The position numbers and the translations under genes are program-made. Positions 53,001 through 61,909 of a stretch of DNA of 64,000 nt are shown in pieces. The DNA lies in assembly GCA_965214955.1 (NCBI GenBank), contig CBDCCU010000009.1, positions 744,001-808,000 on the forward strand. Direction: 5' to 3'. Positions within the stretch are counted from its first letter, which is position 1; each line of letters opens with the position of its first letter. Source of the stretch: Aliikangiella sp965214955 (lineage in GTDB: Bacteria; Pseudomonadota; Gammaproteobacteria; Enterobacterales; Kangiellaceae). Below the pieces are notes generated by a model that saw only the letters and a list, made by a program, of their open reading frames with translations, ran no database searches and was not told the DNA's origin.

Positions 53001-54404
53001 TTAAGATCCTTTCAATTTCCTCGTTAACGTATTTCTCCCCCAGCCTAAAATTTTAGCTGCTTCAGCTTTTTTGCCTTCGCTAATTTTTAGTGCTGTTTTG
53101 ATCAGTAGGTTTTCGAGTTCAGCTTGAGTCGATAAAAAAATCATATCTTTGCCACTCTTATAATCATTTTGAAGTTGCAAGCTTAATTGCTCTTTCCAAT
53201 TTAAGTTGTTTTTATGTGTTTTAATTTTATTTGAAATATTAGTTATCTCTTGTGGTAGATCTTTGTCAATAACTACTCGGCTATTTGCCATTACTGTTAA
53301 CCAACGACAGGTATTTTCTAACTGCCTAACATTGCCGGGCCAGTGGTAAGCTTGCAAAGCTTTAACTGCACCTTGTGATAATTGTTTACATGGCTCATTA
53401 ATTTCTTTGGCAATGGATGATAAAAAGTGGTTGGCTAACAGCGGTATATCATCACTACGATTACGAAGTGGTGGTAAGTTAAGGGGAATTACATTAAGCC
53501 GATGAAATAAATCTTCTCTAAATTCGCCTTGTTCAACTTTGTTGGCAAGGTTTTGATGAGTTGCGGCAATAATTCTTACATTAACTTTTGTTGGCTGGCT
53601 AGAACCAATGCGATAAAACGCCCCTTCGGATAACACTCTTAATAAGCGGGTTTGAGTTTCTATCGGCATATCGCCAATTTCATCAAGAAATAGGGTACCG
53701 CCATTGGCTTGTTCAAAACGACCTAAATAACGAGAGTTAGCACCAGTAAAGGCGCCTTTTTCATGTCCAAAAAGTTCAGACTCTATTAAATCTTTTGGAA
53801 TTGCTGCCATATTTAAAGCAATAAATGGGGATTTTTTGCGCGGACTATTTTGATGCAAAGCTGAGGCAACTAGCTCTTTACCTGTGCCTGATTCTCCATG
53901 GATTAGCACGGTAACATGCGATGTAGAAAGTCGGCCAATAGCGCGATACAGATCTTGCATTGCTGGTGACTCACCAATAATTGAAAAATGCTTAGCTGTC
54001 GGTTTTACATTTTCTTCGGTTTTGTGATCTGCTTGTTTTGATAATGCGCGCTCAACGGTTGAAACCACTTCTGCTAAATCAAAAGGTTTGGGCAAATATT
54101 CAAACGCACCTTGTTGGTAGGCACTTACTGCGCTTTCTAAGTCTGAATGAGCGGTCATTATCACCACGGGTAAATCAGGCAACGTATTTTGACAATGGGC
54201 TAAAAGATCCATGCCACTTTTGCCACTCATGCGCACATCTGAAATTAATAGGTCGAACTTGTAAGAGCCTAATCTTTGTAAGGCTAGTTCAGCAGAACTT
54301 ACTTGTTCAACCTGATGACCAATATCGACAAGTAGTTCATTGAGTACCCAGCGAATACTGTCGTCGTCATCTACGAGTAAAATTTTGGCTGATTTATTCG
54401 TCAT
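53001..54404 (-). CDS. ntrC: Nitrogen regulator NtrC (sigma-54 activator)
   Basis: 467-residue response regulator. Receiver domain (LLVDDDDSIRWVLNELL, phosphoacceptor in LLISDVRMSGKSG), AAA+ domain with IHGESGTGKELVASALH, the sigma-54 contact loop GAFTGA and LFLDEIGDMPIETQT, and a C-terminal Fis-type HTH (EAAKILGWGRNTLTRKLKGS). The full set of motifs makes it a functional activator. Its start overlaps the end of ntrB by 11 bases. glnA is not next to it. Confidence 0.97.
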   Translation of the reverse strand: MTNKSAKILLVDDDDSIRWVLNELLVDIGHQVEQVSSAELALQRLGSYKFDLLISDVRMSGKSGMDLLAHCQNTLPDLPVVIMTAHSDLESAVSAYQQGAFEYLPKPFDLAEVVSTVERALSKQADHKTEENVKPTAKHFSIIGESPAMQDLYRAIGRLSTSHVTVLIHGESGTGKELVASALHQNSPRKKSPFIALNMAAIPKDLIESELFGHEKGAFTGANSRYLGRFEQANGGTLFLDEIGDMPIETQTRLLRVLSEGAFYRIGSSQPTKVNVRIIAATHQNLANKVEQGEFREDLFHRLNVIPLNLPPLRNRSDDIPLLANHFLSSIAKEINEPCKQLSQGAVKALQAYHWPGNVRQLENTCRWLTVMANSRVVIDKDLPQEITNISNKIKTHKNNLNWKEQLSLQLQNDYKSGKDMIFLSTQAELENLLIKTALKISEGKKAEAAKILGWGRNTLTRKLKGS

Positions 54405-55446
54405 TTGGCGCCTCTATCGGAATAAACATACTAAAACAAGTTTGAGTATCGAGAGTTTCTAACTCAATAATGCCTTTATGTTTTTGAATAAGTGACTGAG
54501 CAATGCTTAGCCCTAGACCACTGCTGTTTTTTCCTGAAATGGTTGGAAAAAAGATGTCATCGGCTAAATTTTTATCAATACCTATGCCGTTGTCTATCAC
54601 ATCAATTCTTACTACTTGTTTATGTTGCTGTTGTCCGATGGGATGGTTAAACAAAATTCGAGTTGTTAATTGAACAAAACCATCATCCAATTCAATTAAT
54701 GCTTCTGCCGCATTTTTAATTAAATTTAGCAAGGCTTGTTGAATTTGTGCGGGTGAGACAAAAACATCAGGAATGCTGGGATCATAGTCTTTTTTTATCT
54801 TAATGTTAGGAAACTGAAAATAAATAATTGAAGCGGCATTCTCGATTAGTTGGTGAATGTTTACTTGTTTTTCAGGCTCTGGATCGGCCGGTAGTAACAA
54901 ACGATCAACCAGTTTTCCTAAGCGCTCGGCCTCTTGAATAATAATTTGCGTATACTGGTTTGAATATGAATCAGGCAGTTTGCGCTCTAATAGTTGTGCA
55001 GCGCCTTTTATGCCACCTAATGGATTTTTAATTTCATGGGCTAGATTTTTAACCAAATGATTGGATATTTGATTTTGTTTTTGCAGGGCAATGTCTTTGC
55101 GAATATGGCTTTGGTGTTTGTTGGCTTGAAATTCGAGAGCAAATAATGATTGATGGTTATGATTAATCAGTTGAACCATTAAGTTAGTAGAAATAAACCC
55201 GCTAATGGTACGAACATTGGTGTCTTCAATTAATAAGGTTTCAATTTGAGTGTCTGATATTGCATTCGATATTGCAGGCAATTCAAACTCGGCTTGAATA
55301 AGCTCTAAAAAGTCAGCATCGGAAATTTGTTTTGTGTTAATACCAAATAACTGAATAGCCGACTGATTAAAATAACAAGCTTGCCGTTTTGAATTAAGCA
55401 CCACAATAGCGGTTGCTAGCTGATCGAAACTGGGCTCAAATAACAT
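54394..55446 (-). CDS. ntrB: Nitrogen sensor kinase NtrB
   Basis: 350 residues, cytoplasmic. An N-terminal PAS domain (FDQLATAIVVLNSKRQACYF) is followed by the HisKA helix with the phosphorylated His in LVKNLAHEIKNPLGGIKGAA, then HATPase boxes ALLNLIKNAAEAL, VIDNGIGIDKNLADDIF and GKNSSGLGLSIAQSLI. In other bacteria NtrB is controlled by PII. It precedes ntrC on the same strand with overlap, which is the standard gene order. Confidence 0.96.
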   Translation of the reverse strand: MLFEPSFDQLATAIVVLNSKRQACYFNQSAIQLFGINTKQISDADFLELIQAEFELPAISNAISDTQIETLLIEDTNVRTISGFISTNLMVQLINHNHQSLFALEFQANKHQSHIRKDIALQKQNQISNHLVKNLAHEIKNPLGGIKGAAQLLERKLPDSYSNQYTQIIIQEAERLGKLVDRLLLPADPEPEKQVNIHQLIENAASIIYFQFPNIKIKKDYDPSIPDVFVSPAQIQQALLNLIKNAAEALIELDDGFVQLTTRILFNHPIGQQQHKQVVRIDVIDNGIGIDKNLADDIFFPTISGKNSSGLGLSIAQSLIQKHKGIIELETLDTQTCFSMFIPIEAPNDE

Positions 55447-55496
55447 ACTATAAAATGATTAACTAAATTAGTGCTTAATCTTAACTTGCTGATAAT

Positions 55497-55522
55497 AAAA
55501 ATGCACCAATAAGGTGCATTTT
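55497..55522 (-). terminator. Intrinsic terminator after serA
   Basis: On the minus strand AAAATGCACC, loop TTATT, GGTGCATTTTTATTAT. It lies 30 bases after the serA stop and 51 bases before ntrB starts, so it separates serA from ntrBC. Confidence 0.85.
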
Positions 55523-55552
55523 ATCAATAAGATCGGTAGTGAGCTTAACAAA

Positions 55553-56788
55553 CTAATAAAGAATTCTAGCTCTTATTGTGCCTGGGATTTCTTTAAGTAA
55601 CTTAAATGCCTTCTCACTTGAAGAAATATCTAAATCGGTAACAACAAAGCCAACCTTTTCGCTGGTTTGCAAATATTGAGCGGCGATATTGGCGTTTTGT
55701 GCATAAAATACATCGTTAATTTTTGCTAATATGCCTGGCTCATTATGATGAAAGTGACAAATACGATGTTTGCCCGCATGAGAAGGCAAGGCAACCTCTG
55801 GCATATTAACGGCTGAAAGGGTAGAGCCATTATCACTGTATTTAACTAATTTTTCACTCACTTCAATGCCAATATTGGCTTGAGCTTCCATGGTGCTTCC
55901 GCCAACATGGGGGGTTAAAATCACATTATCAAACTGACGCAAGGGTGAAATAAATTCATCCTGATTAGATTTTGGCTCTTTAGGAAATACATCAATTGCG
56001 GCACCAGAAACTTGTTTTAATTCAAGTGCTTTGGCTAACACATCAATATCAACCACAGTACCGCGTGAGGCGTTAATTAATATAGCGCCTTGCTTTAAAT
56101 GGCTAAATGCTTCGTTATTCATCATATTTTTGGTAAGCGGTGTTTCGGGTACGTGAAAAGTAACCACATCTGAGGTTGATAATAAATGATGATAACTATC
56201 CGCTGAGCGAGCATTACCGAGGGCTAATTTGCTTTCAATATCAAAAAACTGCACTTTCATGCCAAGGTTTTCGGCAAGAATGCCAATTTGAGTGCCAATA
56301 TGTCCATAGCCGACAATACCCAGCACTTTTCCTCGGGTTTCATAAGAGTTAACAGCCGACTTTAACCATTCACCGCGATGTGCGGCAGCACTTTTTTGAG
56401 GTACACCACGGAGTAATAATATCATCTCACCAAGCACTAATTCGGCAACACTACGCGTGTTGGCAAATGGCGCGTTAAAAACTGGAATTCCTTTAATTTC
56501 GGTGGCTTTTAAATCAACTTGATTAGTGCCAATACAAAAACAGCCTATTGCTGCTAGCTTTGGTGCATAACTAAGCAGATCTTCGGTTACTTGGGTTCGT
56601 GAGCGAATGCCTAAAAATCTAGCGTCAGCTAAAGTTTCTCTAAGCTCATCTTGAGACAGTGACTTATTTGCAGTGACTATATTGGTGTAGCCCGCATTGA
56701 TAAAAACCTTTTCTGCACTTGGGTGAATGCCTTCAAGTAATACAATTTTTATTTTTGATTTATCAAAAGAAGTAGTTTGAATAGTCAC
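55553..56788 (-). CDS. serA: D-3-phosphoglycerate dehydrogenase
   Basis: First step of serine synthesis. I place the start at GTG 56788 (GAGG eight bases upstream), giving 411 residues as in E. coli (410). A longer frame runs back to 56971 but its extra residues resemble noise. Motifs: IGCFCIGTNQVDL, the NAD site LGIVGYGHIGTQIGILAENLG, NASRGTVVDID, and TPHVGGSTMEAQANI with the catalytic His. The last 80 residues (HNEPGILAKINDVFYAQNAN) are the regulatory ACT domain. Divergent from the acyl-carrier gene. Confidence 0.95.
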   Translation of the reverse strand: MTIQTTSFDKSKIKIVLLEGIHPSAEKVFINAGYTNIVTANKSLSQDELRETLADARFLGIRSRTQVTEDLLSYAPKLAAIGCFCIGTNQVDLKATEIKGIPVFNAPFANTRSVAELVLGEMILLLRGVPQKSAAAHRGEWLKSAVNSYETRGKVLGIVGYGHIGTQIGILAENLGMKVQFFDIESKLALGNARSADSYHHLLSTSDVVTFHVPETPLTKNMMNNEAFSHLKQGAILINASRGTVVDIDVLAKALELKQVSGAAIDVFPKEPKSNQDEFISPLRQFDNVILTPHVGGSTMEAQANIGIEVSEKLVKYSDNGSTLSAVNMPEVALPSHAGKHRICHFHHNEPGILAKINDVFYAQNANIAAQYLQTSEKVGFVVTDLDISSSEKAFKLLKEIPGTIRARILY

Positions 56789-56939
56789 AAATAAAGCCTC
56801 AACAAGAAATATAGGGGTAGGATATGAAAAAATGGGCATTAATACTATAGATGAATGTGATAAACCAGAAAAAATCTCGTGTGCAATATGAGTAATATGC
56901 TGATAAAATCGCGCACAAATTGATACGATAAGAATTTTT

Positions 56940-57194
56940 ATGAATCCTGCTGAAATTAGCCTACAAATCAAACAACTATTAATTGATATTCTGTCGCTAG
57001 ACTATGAAGCTGAAGCCGTTGCAGACGATATGTTATTGCTTGGTGATCTGCCTGAGTTTGACTCAATGGCCATTGTATCGGTTATTGCTGCAATTGAAGA
57101 AATGTTTGAAATAGAAATTGAAGATGATGAAATTTCTGAAGAGGTATTTGAATCGGTTGCGAGCCTAGTAGATTTTATTATCCAAAAGCAGTAA
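56940..57194 (+). CDS. Acyl carrier protein of the exopolysaccharide locus
   Basis: 84 residues, strongly acidic, with the phosphopantetheine serine in EFDSMAIVSV (Ser42). The DSM in place of DSL and the VIAAIEEMFEIEIEDDEISE helix are like acyl carrier proteins found at the edge of XrtA/PEP-CTERM exopolysaccharide loci. It would carry an acyl chain as a thioester in the cytoplasm. It lies 388 bases before the export gene. The usual acyl-CoA ligase and hydrolase partners are not in the window, so the link is inferred. Confidence 0.82.
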   Translation: MNPAEISLQIKQLLIDILSLDYEAEAVADDMLLLGDLPEFDSMAIVSVIAAIEEMFEIEIEDDEISEEVFESVASLVDFIIQKQ

Positions 57195-57582
57195 ATCACC
57201 TATAGCCGTTTTCTACAGTATGAACAGCTCAGACTTGTTTAGACTGAAATTGACTAAATAGGCTTGGCAGAGTAATATTCTGTGTAAATCAAAAATAGTT
57301 TAGTTTTATTATAATTAAATAGATACGATGTAAGGAAGATTGTATTTCGACTGAGTAATAGGGAATATGGAAAATCAATTTAAGGATAGCTCAGCAAACT
57401 TCTCTTTATTTACTCCCAGTTTATGTTTAATTAAGTTAGTACACCTTAAGTTTGGTGATTATTCTTACTTAATGTATCTATCTCGTTTTATAAACTATTA
57501 TTAATTTAAACACTCTATCTAGCGTGCTATGGGTTTAATCAAACATTAAAAGAATATCAAGATCTGTTAAAAGGTAATAATT
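57195..57582 (+). promoter_or_regulatory. Leader of the exopolysaccharide operon
   Basis: 388 AT-rich bases that should contain the operon promoter. I did not find a convincing sigma-54 -24/-12 pair: TTGGCAGAGTAATATT at about 57262 has the GG element but no GC at -12. A 45-codon frame at 57367-57504 exists but has a poorly spaced ribosome site and I do not call it a gene. No hairpin terminator is evident after the acyl carrier gene. Confidence 0.35.
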
Positions 57583-58206
57583 ATGAAAGTTCGCGTTTTT
57601 ATTCTAATCATAAGTAGTTTGCTAATCGTTGGCTGTGGTAGCTCAAAGCGAATAACTGAAACACAGCTTGTTCCTAATGATGAAAAACGTTTATTGGTTG
57701 AACAGTATTTTATTGGTGTTGATGATGTTGTAACCGTTAATGTATGGAAAAACCCCGATCTTTCTATCACTGTTCCTGTAAGACCTGATGGAAAAATTTC
57801 AGTTCCACTGGTTGGTGAGATAGTCGCTGGTGGAAAAAAACCTATAGATGTTGCTAGCGATATTAAGAAAAAGCTTTCTAGGTTTATTAAAGATCCTCAA
57901 GTAGCGGTTATATTAGAACAATTAAATAGCCATGAGTTTTTATCAAGAATACGAGTTACTGGCGCGGTTAATACACAGCTATCAATGAATTTTCGCCAAG
58001 GAATGACAGTGTTAGATGCAATATTAGAAGCGGGTGGTGTAAATGAGTTTGCTTCTGCTAATAATACTAAGTTGTTTAGAAAAATTAATGGTGAAGTAAA
58101 AACCATTGATATCGATTTAGATGATATTTTAAGTGATGGCAATATGAATACTAATTACGATCTACAGCCAGGTGATATTTTGTCAATCCCAGAGCGTGTT
58201 TTTTAA
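57583..58206 (+). CDS. Polysaccharide export lipoprotein (XrtA-system, Wza-like)
   Basis: 207 residues. Signal peptide with lipobox (ISSLLIVGCGSSK), then a polysaccharide-export domain: VGVDDVVTVNVWKNPDLSIT, VRPDGKISVPLVGEI, and a SLBB repeat (VTGAVNTQLSMNFRQGMTVL). It ends after DLQPGDILSIPERVF. At about half the size of Wza it matches the short EpsE type of exosortase-A clusters. It would form the outer-membrane export channel. First gene of the run 57583-61909. Confidence 0.9.
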   Translation: MKVRVFILIISSLLIVGCGSSKRITETQLVPNDEKRLLVEQYFIGVDDVVTVNVWKNPDLSITVPVRPDGKISVPLVGEIVAGGKKPIDVASDIKKKLSRFIKDPQVAVILEQLNSHEFLSRIRVTGAVNTQLSMNFRQGMTVLDAILEAGGVNEFASANNTKLFRKINGEVKTIDIDLDDILSDGNMNTNYDLQPGDILSIPERVF

Positions 58207-58236
58207 TTAGCGTAACTTGGTCTTTGGAGCGGTTTA

Positions 58237-59772
58237 ATGAGTCCTGAAATTATTTCAATATTTCAAGTGATCAAAAAAGAGGTTTGGCGTAAGCGTCGCT
58301 TAATGCTTTTGATTTATGTAATGTGCTCTGCACTATTTTTGGTAGCGGCTTTAATGTGGCCAAAGATTTATACCTCATCAAGCACTATTTTGGTTGATCA
58401 ACAAAATATACTCCGCCCGCTAATGGCTGGAACTGCCGAAACTACACAAGTTGTAAGTAGAGCAAGAATGGCTAACAAAATTATATTTAGTCAAAAATCG
58501 TTAAAAGAAATTTTAGAGTCTGAAACTTGGCAGGAACTAATTGATAATGAGCAAATTGATGGTAGAGCCATTGAAAGAATGGGGCAGCGACTAAGCGGCT
58601 CAACAAGAATTACTGATGCTGGAGAGAATTTAATTGAAATTTCCTTTTCTAGTAATGAGCCCATGAGAGCATTTGAAACTACTCAGTTAATGACAGAAAT
58701 TTTCATTACCCAAAGCCTTGAAACTAAACAAGCCGAGAGCCAAGCGGCCTATCAGTTTATTGATGATCAAGTAACAACTTACCACAACAAACTTAAGACA
58801 TCAGAAAATGCATTAAAGGACTTTCGTTCAAAAAATATTGATGCTTCTGAAGGGGCAAAATTGAGCGCCAGTGCTCGATTAATTGAGCTTAAAAGAGAGC
58901 TTGAAGGTATAGAGCTAGATATTTCGACTACCCAAGCTTCTGTAAAAAGTTATAAAAAACAGTTATCTGGAGAAACTCAGTTTACCGATCAAACAAGTAT
59001 TGTACGTGAGAATCAGCTTAATGAGAGAATTAACTCTCTAGAGCAGCGCCTAGCTGAGTTAAAGCTTAATTATCACGACTCTTATCCTGATGTAGTTCAA
59101 CTAAAGGGACAAATCAGTGATTTAAAGCTTCAGTTAAAGAGTGAACTTGCAGATAGAAAGAGCGGTACTAATAATGGAGCAAATACGCCTAGTGGTGAAA
59201 CGGTTCAACTTATTCAATCTCAAATTTTTACTTTAGAAAATAATGTTACAGCTTTGGAAACTCGAAAAAGCCAAATTTTAAGATTAATGAATAATGAGCG
59301 TGATACCTTAGCTGATATTAGTGATGTTGAAACAGAAGTTTCTGAATTAACGAGAGACTATGAAGTTAACCAAGAAATGTATCAAAGTTTGCTTAATCAA
59401 AGAGAAAATGCGCGAATATCAATGAATATTGATTTAAAAAACCAAGGTTTAACACTTAAAGTCCAAGAGCCAGCTTCTATTCCTGTTACACCAAAAGGTA
59501 TTCGATTTGCTCATATCATTTTAGCAGGACTTGTTTTAAGCTTTATTATTCCTGTTGCAATTATTTATGGATTAACCTTACTCGACCAAAAATATCGAAC
59601 TGAATCTGCAATTACTTCTACTTTTGAAATTCCAGTATTAGCAACAGTTAATACACTGACGACAACAAGCGATCAAAAAAAGTTTGTTGTAAAAATGTGC
59701 TTATTTATAACGGTTGTTTTATTGGTATGGTCTACCTATGGCAGCTTCATTTATATGAAAATTCAGGGATAA
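58237..59772 (+). CDS. Polysaccharide chain-length determinant (XrtA-system, Wzz/EpsF-like)
   Basis: 511-residue inner-membrane polysaccharide co-polymerase. TM1 is MLLIYVMCSALFLVAALMWP near residue 22. A long periplasmic coiled-coil follows from about residue 160 to 380 (EGIELDISTTQASVKSYKKQ, ERINSLEQRLAELKLNYHDS). TM2 is FAHIILAGLVLSFIIPVAII, preceded by the proline motif PASIPVTPKGIR. A third hydrophobic segment (KMCLFITVVLLVWSTYGSFI) ends the protein. It lacks a fused kinase; the kinase homologue is the next gene, three bases on. Confidence 0.92.
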   Translation: MSPEIISIFQVIKKEVWRKRRLMLLIYVMCSALFLVAALMWPKIYTSSSTILVDQQNILRPLMAGTAETTQVVSRARMANKIIFSQKSLKEILESETWQELIDNEQIDGRAIERMGQRLSGSTRITDAGENLIEISFSSNEPMRAFETTQLMTEIFITQSLETKQAESQAAYQFIDDQVTTYHNKLKTSENALKDFRSKNIDASEGAKLSASARLIELKRELEGIELDISTTQASVKSYKKQLSGETQFTDQTSIVRENQLNERINSLEQRLAELKLNYHDSYPDVVQLKGQISDLKLQLKSELADRKSGTNNGANTPSGETVQLIQSQIFTLENNVTALETRKSQILRLMNNERDTLADISDVETEVSELTRDYEVNQEMYQSLLNQRENARISMNIDLKNQGLTLKVQEPASIPVTPKGIRFAHIILAGLVLSFIIPVAIIYGLTLLDQKYRTESAITSTFEIPVLATVNTLTTTSDQKKFVVKMCLFITVVLLVWSTYGSFIYMKIQG

Positions 59773-59775
59773 ACA

Positions 59776-60576
59776 ATGAGTACTGTCGAAAAAGCATTTT
59801 TAAAGTCTAATCAAGATAATTCTAAGTCTGACATAAACTTAGATATTCCTCTAAATACTACAGTTAAAAGAGATGCAGATAGTTTAATCTCTTCACAAAA
59901 TAGTATTTCAAACATGCGGCAAAGTGAACCATATTCGGATTTAGAGTTGGTTGAGAGAAGACTGGTTTATGCCAATATGCAAGATCAAAAAACTTTAAAT
60001 AATTATCGAAATTTAAGAACTCGGTTATTGTCATTGTCACAAAAAGAAAACTTTGTAACTATGGTTTCTTCAATAGATTCTGAAACTAGTGCTAGCTTAA
60101 TTAGTGCTAATTTGGCAATAACATTTGCACTAGATGAAGCTAAAACCTCGATGCTAATTGAAGGGAACTTACAACAGCCCAGTTTGAATAAAGTTTTCGA
60201 TTTACCTGATCGAGTTGGTTTAATTGATTACTTATCAAGTGAAAATCTTAAGTGTGAGGAAGTTTTAAATAAAACGAGAGTTCCTCGCTTAGGTTTTGTT
60301 CCAAGTGGAAATTTAAGAGAAAATTCGGCTGAATATTTCACTTCATCAAAAATGGATAGCTTTGTTAAAGAGTTAGTTGGTCGTTATCCTGATCGTTTTC
60401 CTATTATTAATGCGCCAAGCCTTTTAGATTCTGCCGATGCAAGAATATTATTAGAATTATGTGACTTGGTTATTTTAGTTGTGCCTTATGGTGGATGTTC
60501 GCAAGATGATATTTTAAAAGCATCTACGCTTGTTGGTGCCGAAAAACTAGCAGGATTAGTCTTGAATGATTTTTGA
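59776..60576 (+). CDS. Degenerate BY-kinase homologue (probable pseudokinase) of the polysaccharide locus
   Basis: 266 residues in the place of the XrtA-associated tyrosine autokinase. The fold markers can be aligned, but all three nucleotide motifs are broken: Walker A is VSSIDSETSASLISANLA (residues 97-114, no G-K-T), Walker A' is MLIEGNLQQPS (126-136, the usual D-A-D is E-G-N), and Walker B is FPIINAPS (208-215, no aspartate). There is no C-terminal tyrosine cluster. The reading frame is intact and the surrounding sequence is conserved in type (NYRNLRTRLL, GLIDYLS, LVILVVPYG), so it looks retained rather than decaying. A structural or regulatory partner for the chain-length protein is likely. 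Confidence 0.8.
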   Translation: MSTVEKAFLKSNQDNSKSDINLDIPLNTTVKRDADSLISSQNSISNMRQSEPYSDLELVERRLVYANMQDQKTLNNYRNLRTRLLSLSQKENFVTMVSSIDSETSASLISANLAITFALDEAKTSMLIEGNLQQPSLNKVFDLPDRVGLIDYLSSENLKCEEVLNKTRVPRLGFVPSGNLRENSAEYFTSSKMDSFVKELVGRYPDRFPIINAPSLLDSADARILLELCDLVILVVPYGGCSQDDILKASTLVGAEKLAGLVLNDF

Positions 60577-60577
60577 T

Positions 60578-61909
60578 ATGAAAAAAAGTATATTTTTAAT
60601 TCTTGCTTTAGGCGCTAGCTCAGTAGCGAAAGGGGTAACTGAAATAGAATATACTTTTGGCTCATATTTATATGATAGTTCTAATATTTCTCAAACAGCA
60701 AATGGTGAGAGCGGAACAATTTGGGAAAATGTTGGAGCTTTTTCATTTGAATCTAATGATATTAAAAGCTGGGAATTTGAAATAGATTCCGCGCTTTCAA
60801 ATATTAATTATTCAACTAGTCGGTTAGAAGACGAGGATAATTTAAGATTATCAGCTATTGGACGGTTTGCTCCAGAATCAACAAATTTTAGTATTGATTT
60901 TCTTGAGAATCTTTCACAGGTTCCTGCTAATCGGTTTAGAACTGAAGGCGTTAATAATCAGAGAGACAGTAACATATTTGCTATTTCGCCAAACTATTTT
61001 TTTAGATTAACCCCAGTAACTAGGGTTAACTTTGGATACCAATATATCGACTATGAAATAGAGAGTGATTCAGAAGATTTCTTATTGCAAGATAATGATC
61101 GTGTTGAAAGGCAGGGAGTTATTTCTTTTATTAATCAAGTTTCTCCTTCTAGTAGTTTGTCTCTTTTATTACAAAGTAAAGATGTTGAATTTGATAATGA
61201 AGGTGTCGATTTACAAAGAGACTTTACTCAAGATGATTATCTGGTTCGTTGGCAAACTGAAACACCGACGGTGAGTTTTTCGATTGGCTTAGGTAGATTT
61301 GATGTTGAAGATATTAGTGGTAATAATGCAGAAGATAATCAATATAGGTTATTTTTTCGCCGTCAAATTAATAGAAATCAGTCAGTTGACTTTCAAGCGT
61401 TAAGGAGTGTAGCTCAACTTTTTACCATTAACACTGCAACAGGTGCTATCTCGGTTAGTCAACAAAATAGTGCGATTACAAGAGCACAACTATCTAAAGG
61501 TGGAGGTATTCAATATCAATACTCCGACACTCTGATAACGGCTAATATTGGATATTTTGACAATGAGTTATCTGGTTTATTTGAACAGAGTAGCGAACAA
61601 CGAAATACATACAACCTTAGGCTTTCATATTCTTTATCACGGCTTTTTAATTCACCACTACCACGCATTTTAACTTTTAATTCAACTTATACGAAAAATG
61701 ATTTTGATATTGCGCTCTCTAATGTTGATCAAAATATTATTCAAACTAATGAGTTAGAATATACTCACTTTATGTCAAGAAACTGGTCACTATCTTTTAG
61801 ATATGAAGATCGTGATGCTGAAATTTTAACTACAGATTTTAATATTTCAAATCAAGATAGTAGAGCAATAATGATTGGGTTTACCTACCAAGAAGAAGTA
61901 AGTTACTGA
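60578..61909 (+). CDS. Outer-membrane beta-barrel protein (TIGR03016-like, PEP-CTERM-system associated)
   Basis: 443 residues from ATG 60578; an in-frame ATG at 60566 overlaps the previous stop. Signal peptide KKSIFLILALGASSVAKG, then alternating aromatic-flanked strands throughout (YTFGSYLYDSSNIS, RVNFGYQYIDYEIES, GGIQYQYSDTLITANIGY), ending in GFTYQEEVSY. The barrel size and its place after the kinase homologue match the TIGR03016 family found in exosortase-A exopolysaccharide loci; the exact function is unknown. Its last 7 bases overlap the reverse-strand aminotransferase gene. Confidence 0.82.
   Translation: MKKSIFLILALGASSVAKGVTEIEYTFGSYLYDSSNISQTANGESGTIWENVGAFSFESNDIKSWEFEIDSALSNINYSTSRLEDEDNLRLSAIGRFAPESTNFSIDFLENLSQVPANRFRTEGVNNQRDSNIFAISPNYFFRLTPVTRVNFGYQYIDYEIESDSEDFLLQDNDRVERQGVISFINQVSPSSSLSLLLQSKDVEFDNEGVDLQRDFTQDDYLVRWQTETPTVSFSIGLGRFDVEDISGNNAEDNQYRLFFRRQINRNQSVDFQALRSVAQLFTINTATGAISVSQQNSAITRAQLSKGGGIQYQYSDTLITANIGYFDNELSGLFEQSSEQRNTYNLRLSYSLSRLFNSPLPRILTFNSTYTKNDFDIALSNVDQNIIQTNELEYTHFMSRNWSLSFRYEDRDAEILTTDFNISNQDSRAIMIGFTYQEEVSY

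Noticed and set aside
56789..56971. N-terminal extension of serA back to 56971
   Set aside because: The extra 61 residues do not look like SerA, and a GTG with a good ribosome site gives the standard length.
57255..57285. Sigma-54 promoter for the exopolysaccharide operon
   Set aside because: TTGGCAGAGTAATATT has the -24 GG but lacks the -12 GC at the required spacing.
57367..57504. A 45-codon open frame in the leader of the exopolysaccharide operon
   Set aside because: Ribosome site too close to the ATG, no recognisable protein features, and such a frame is expected by chance in AT-rich DNA.
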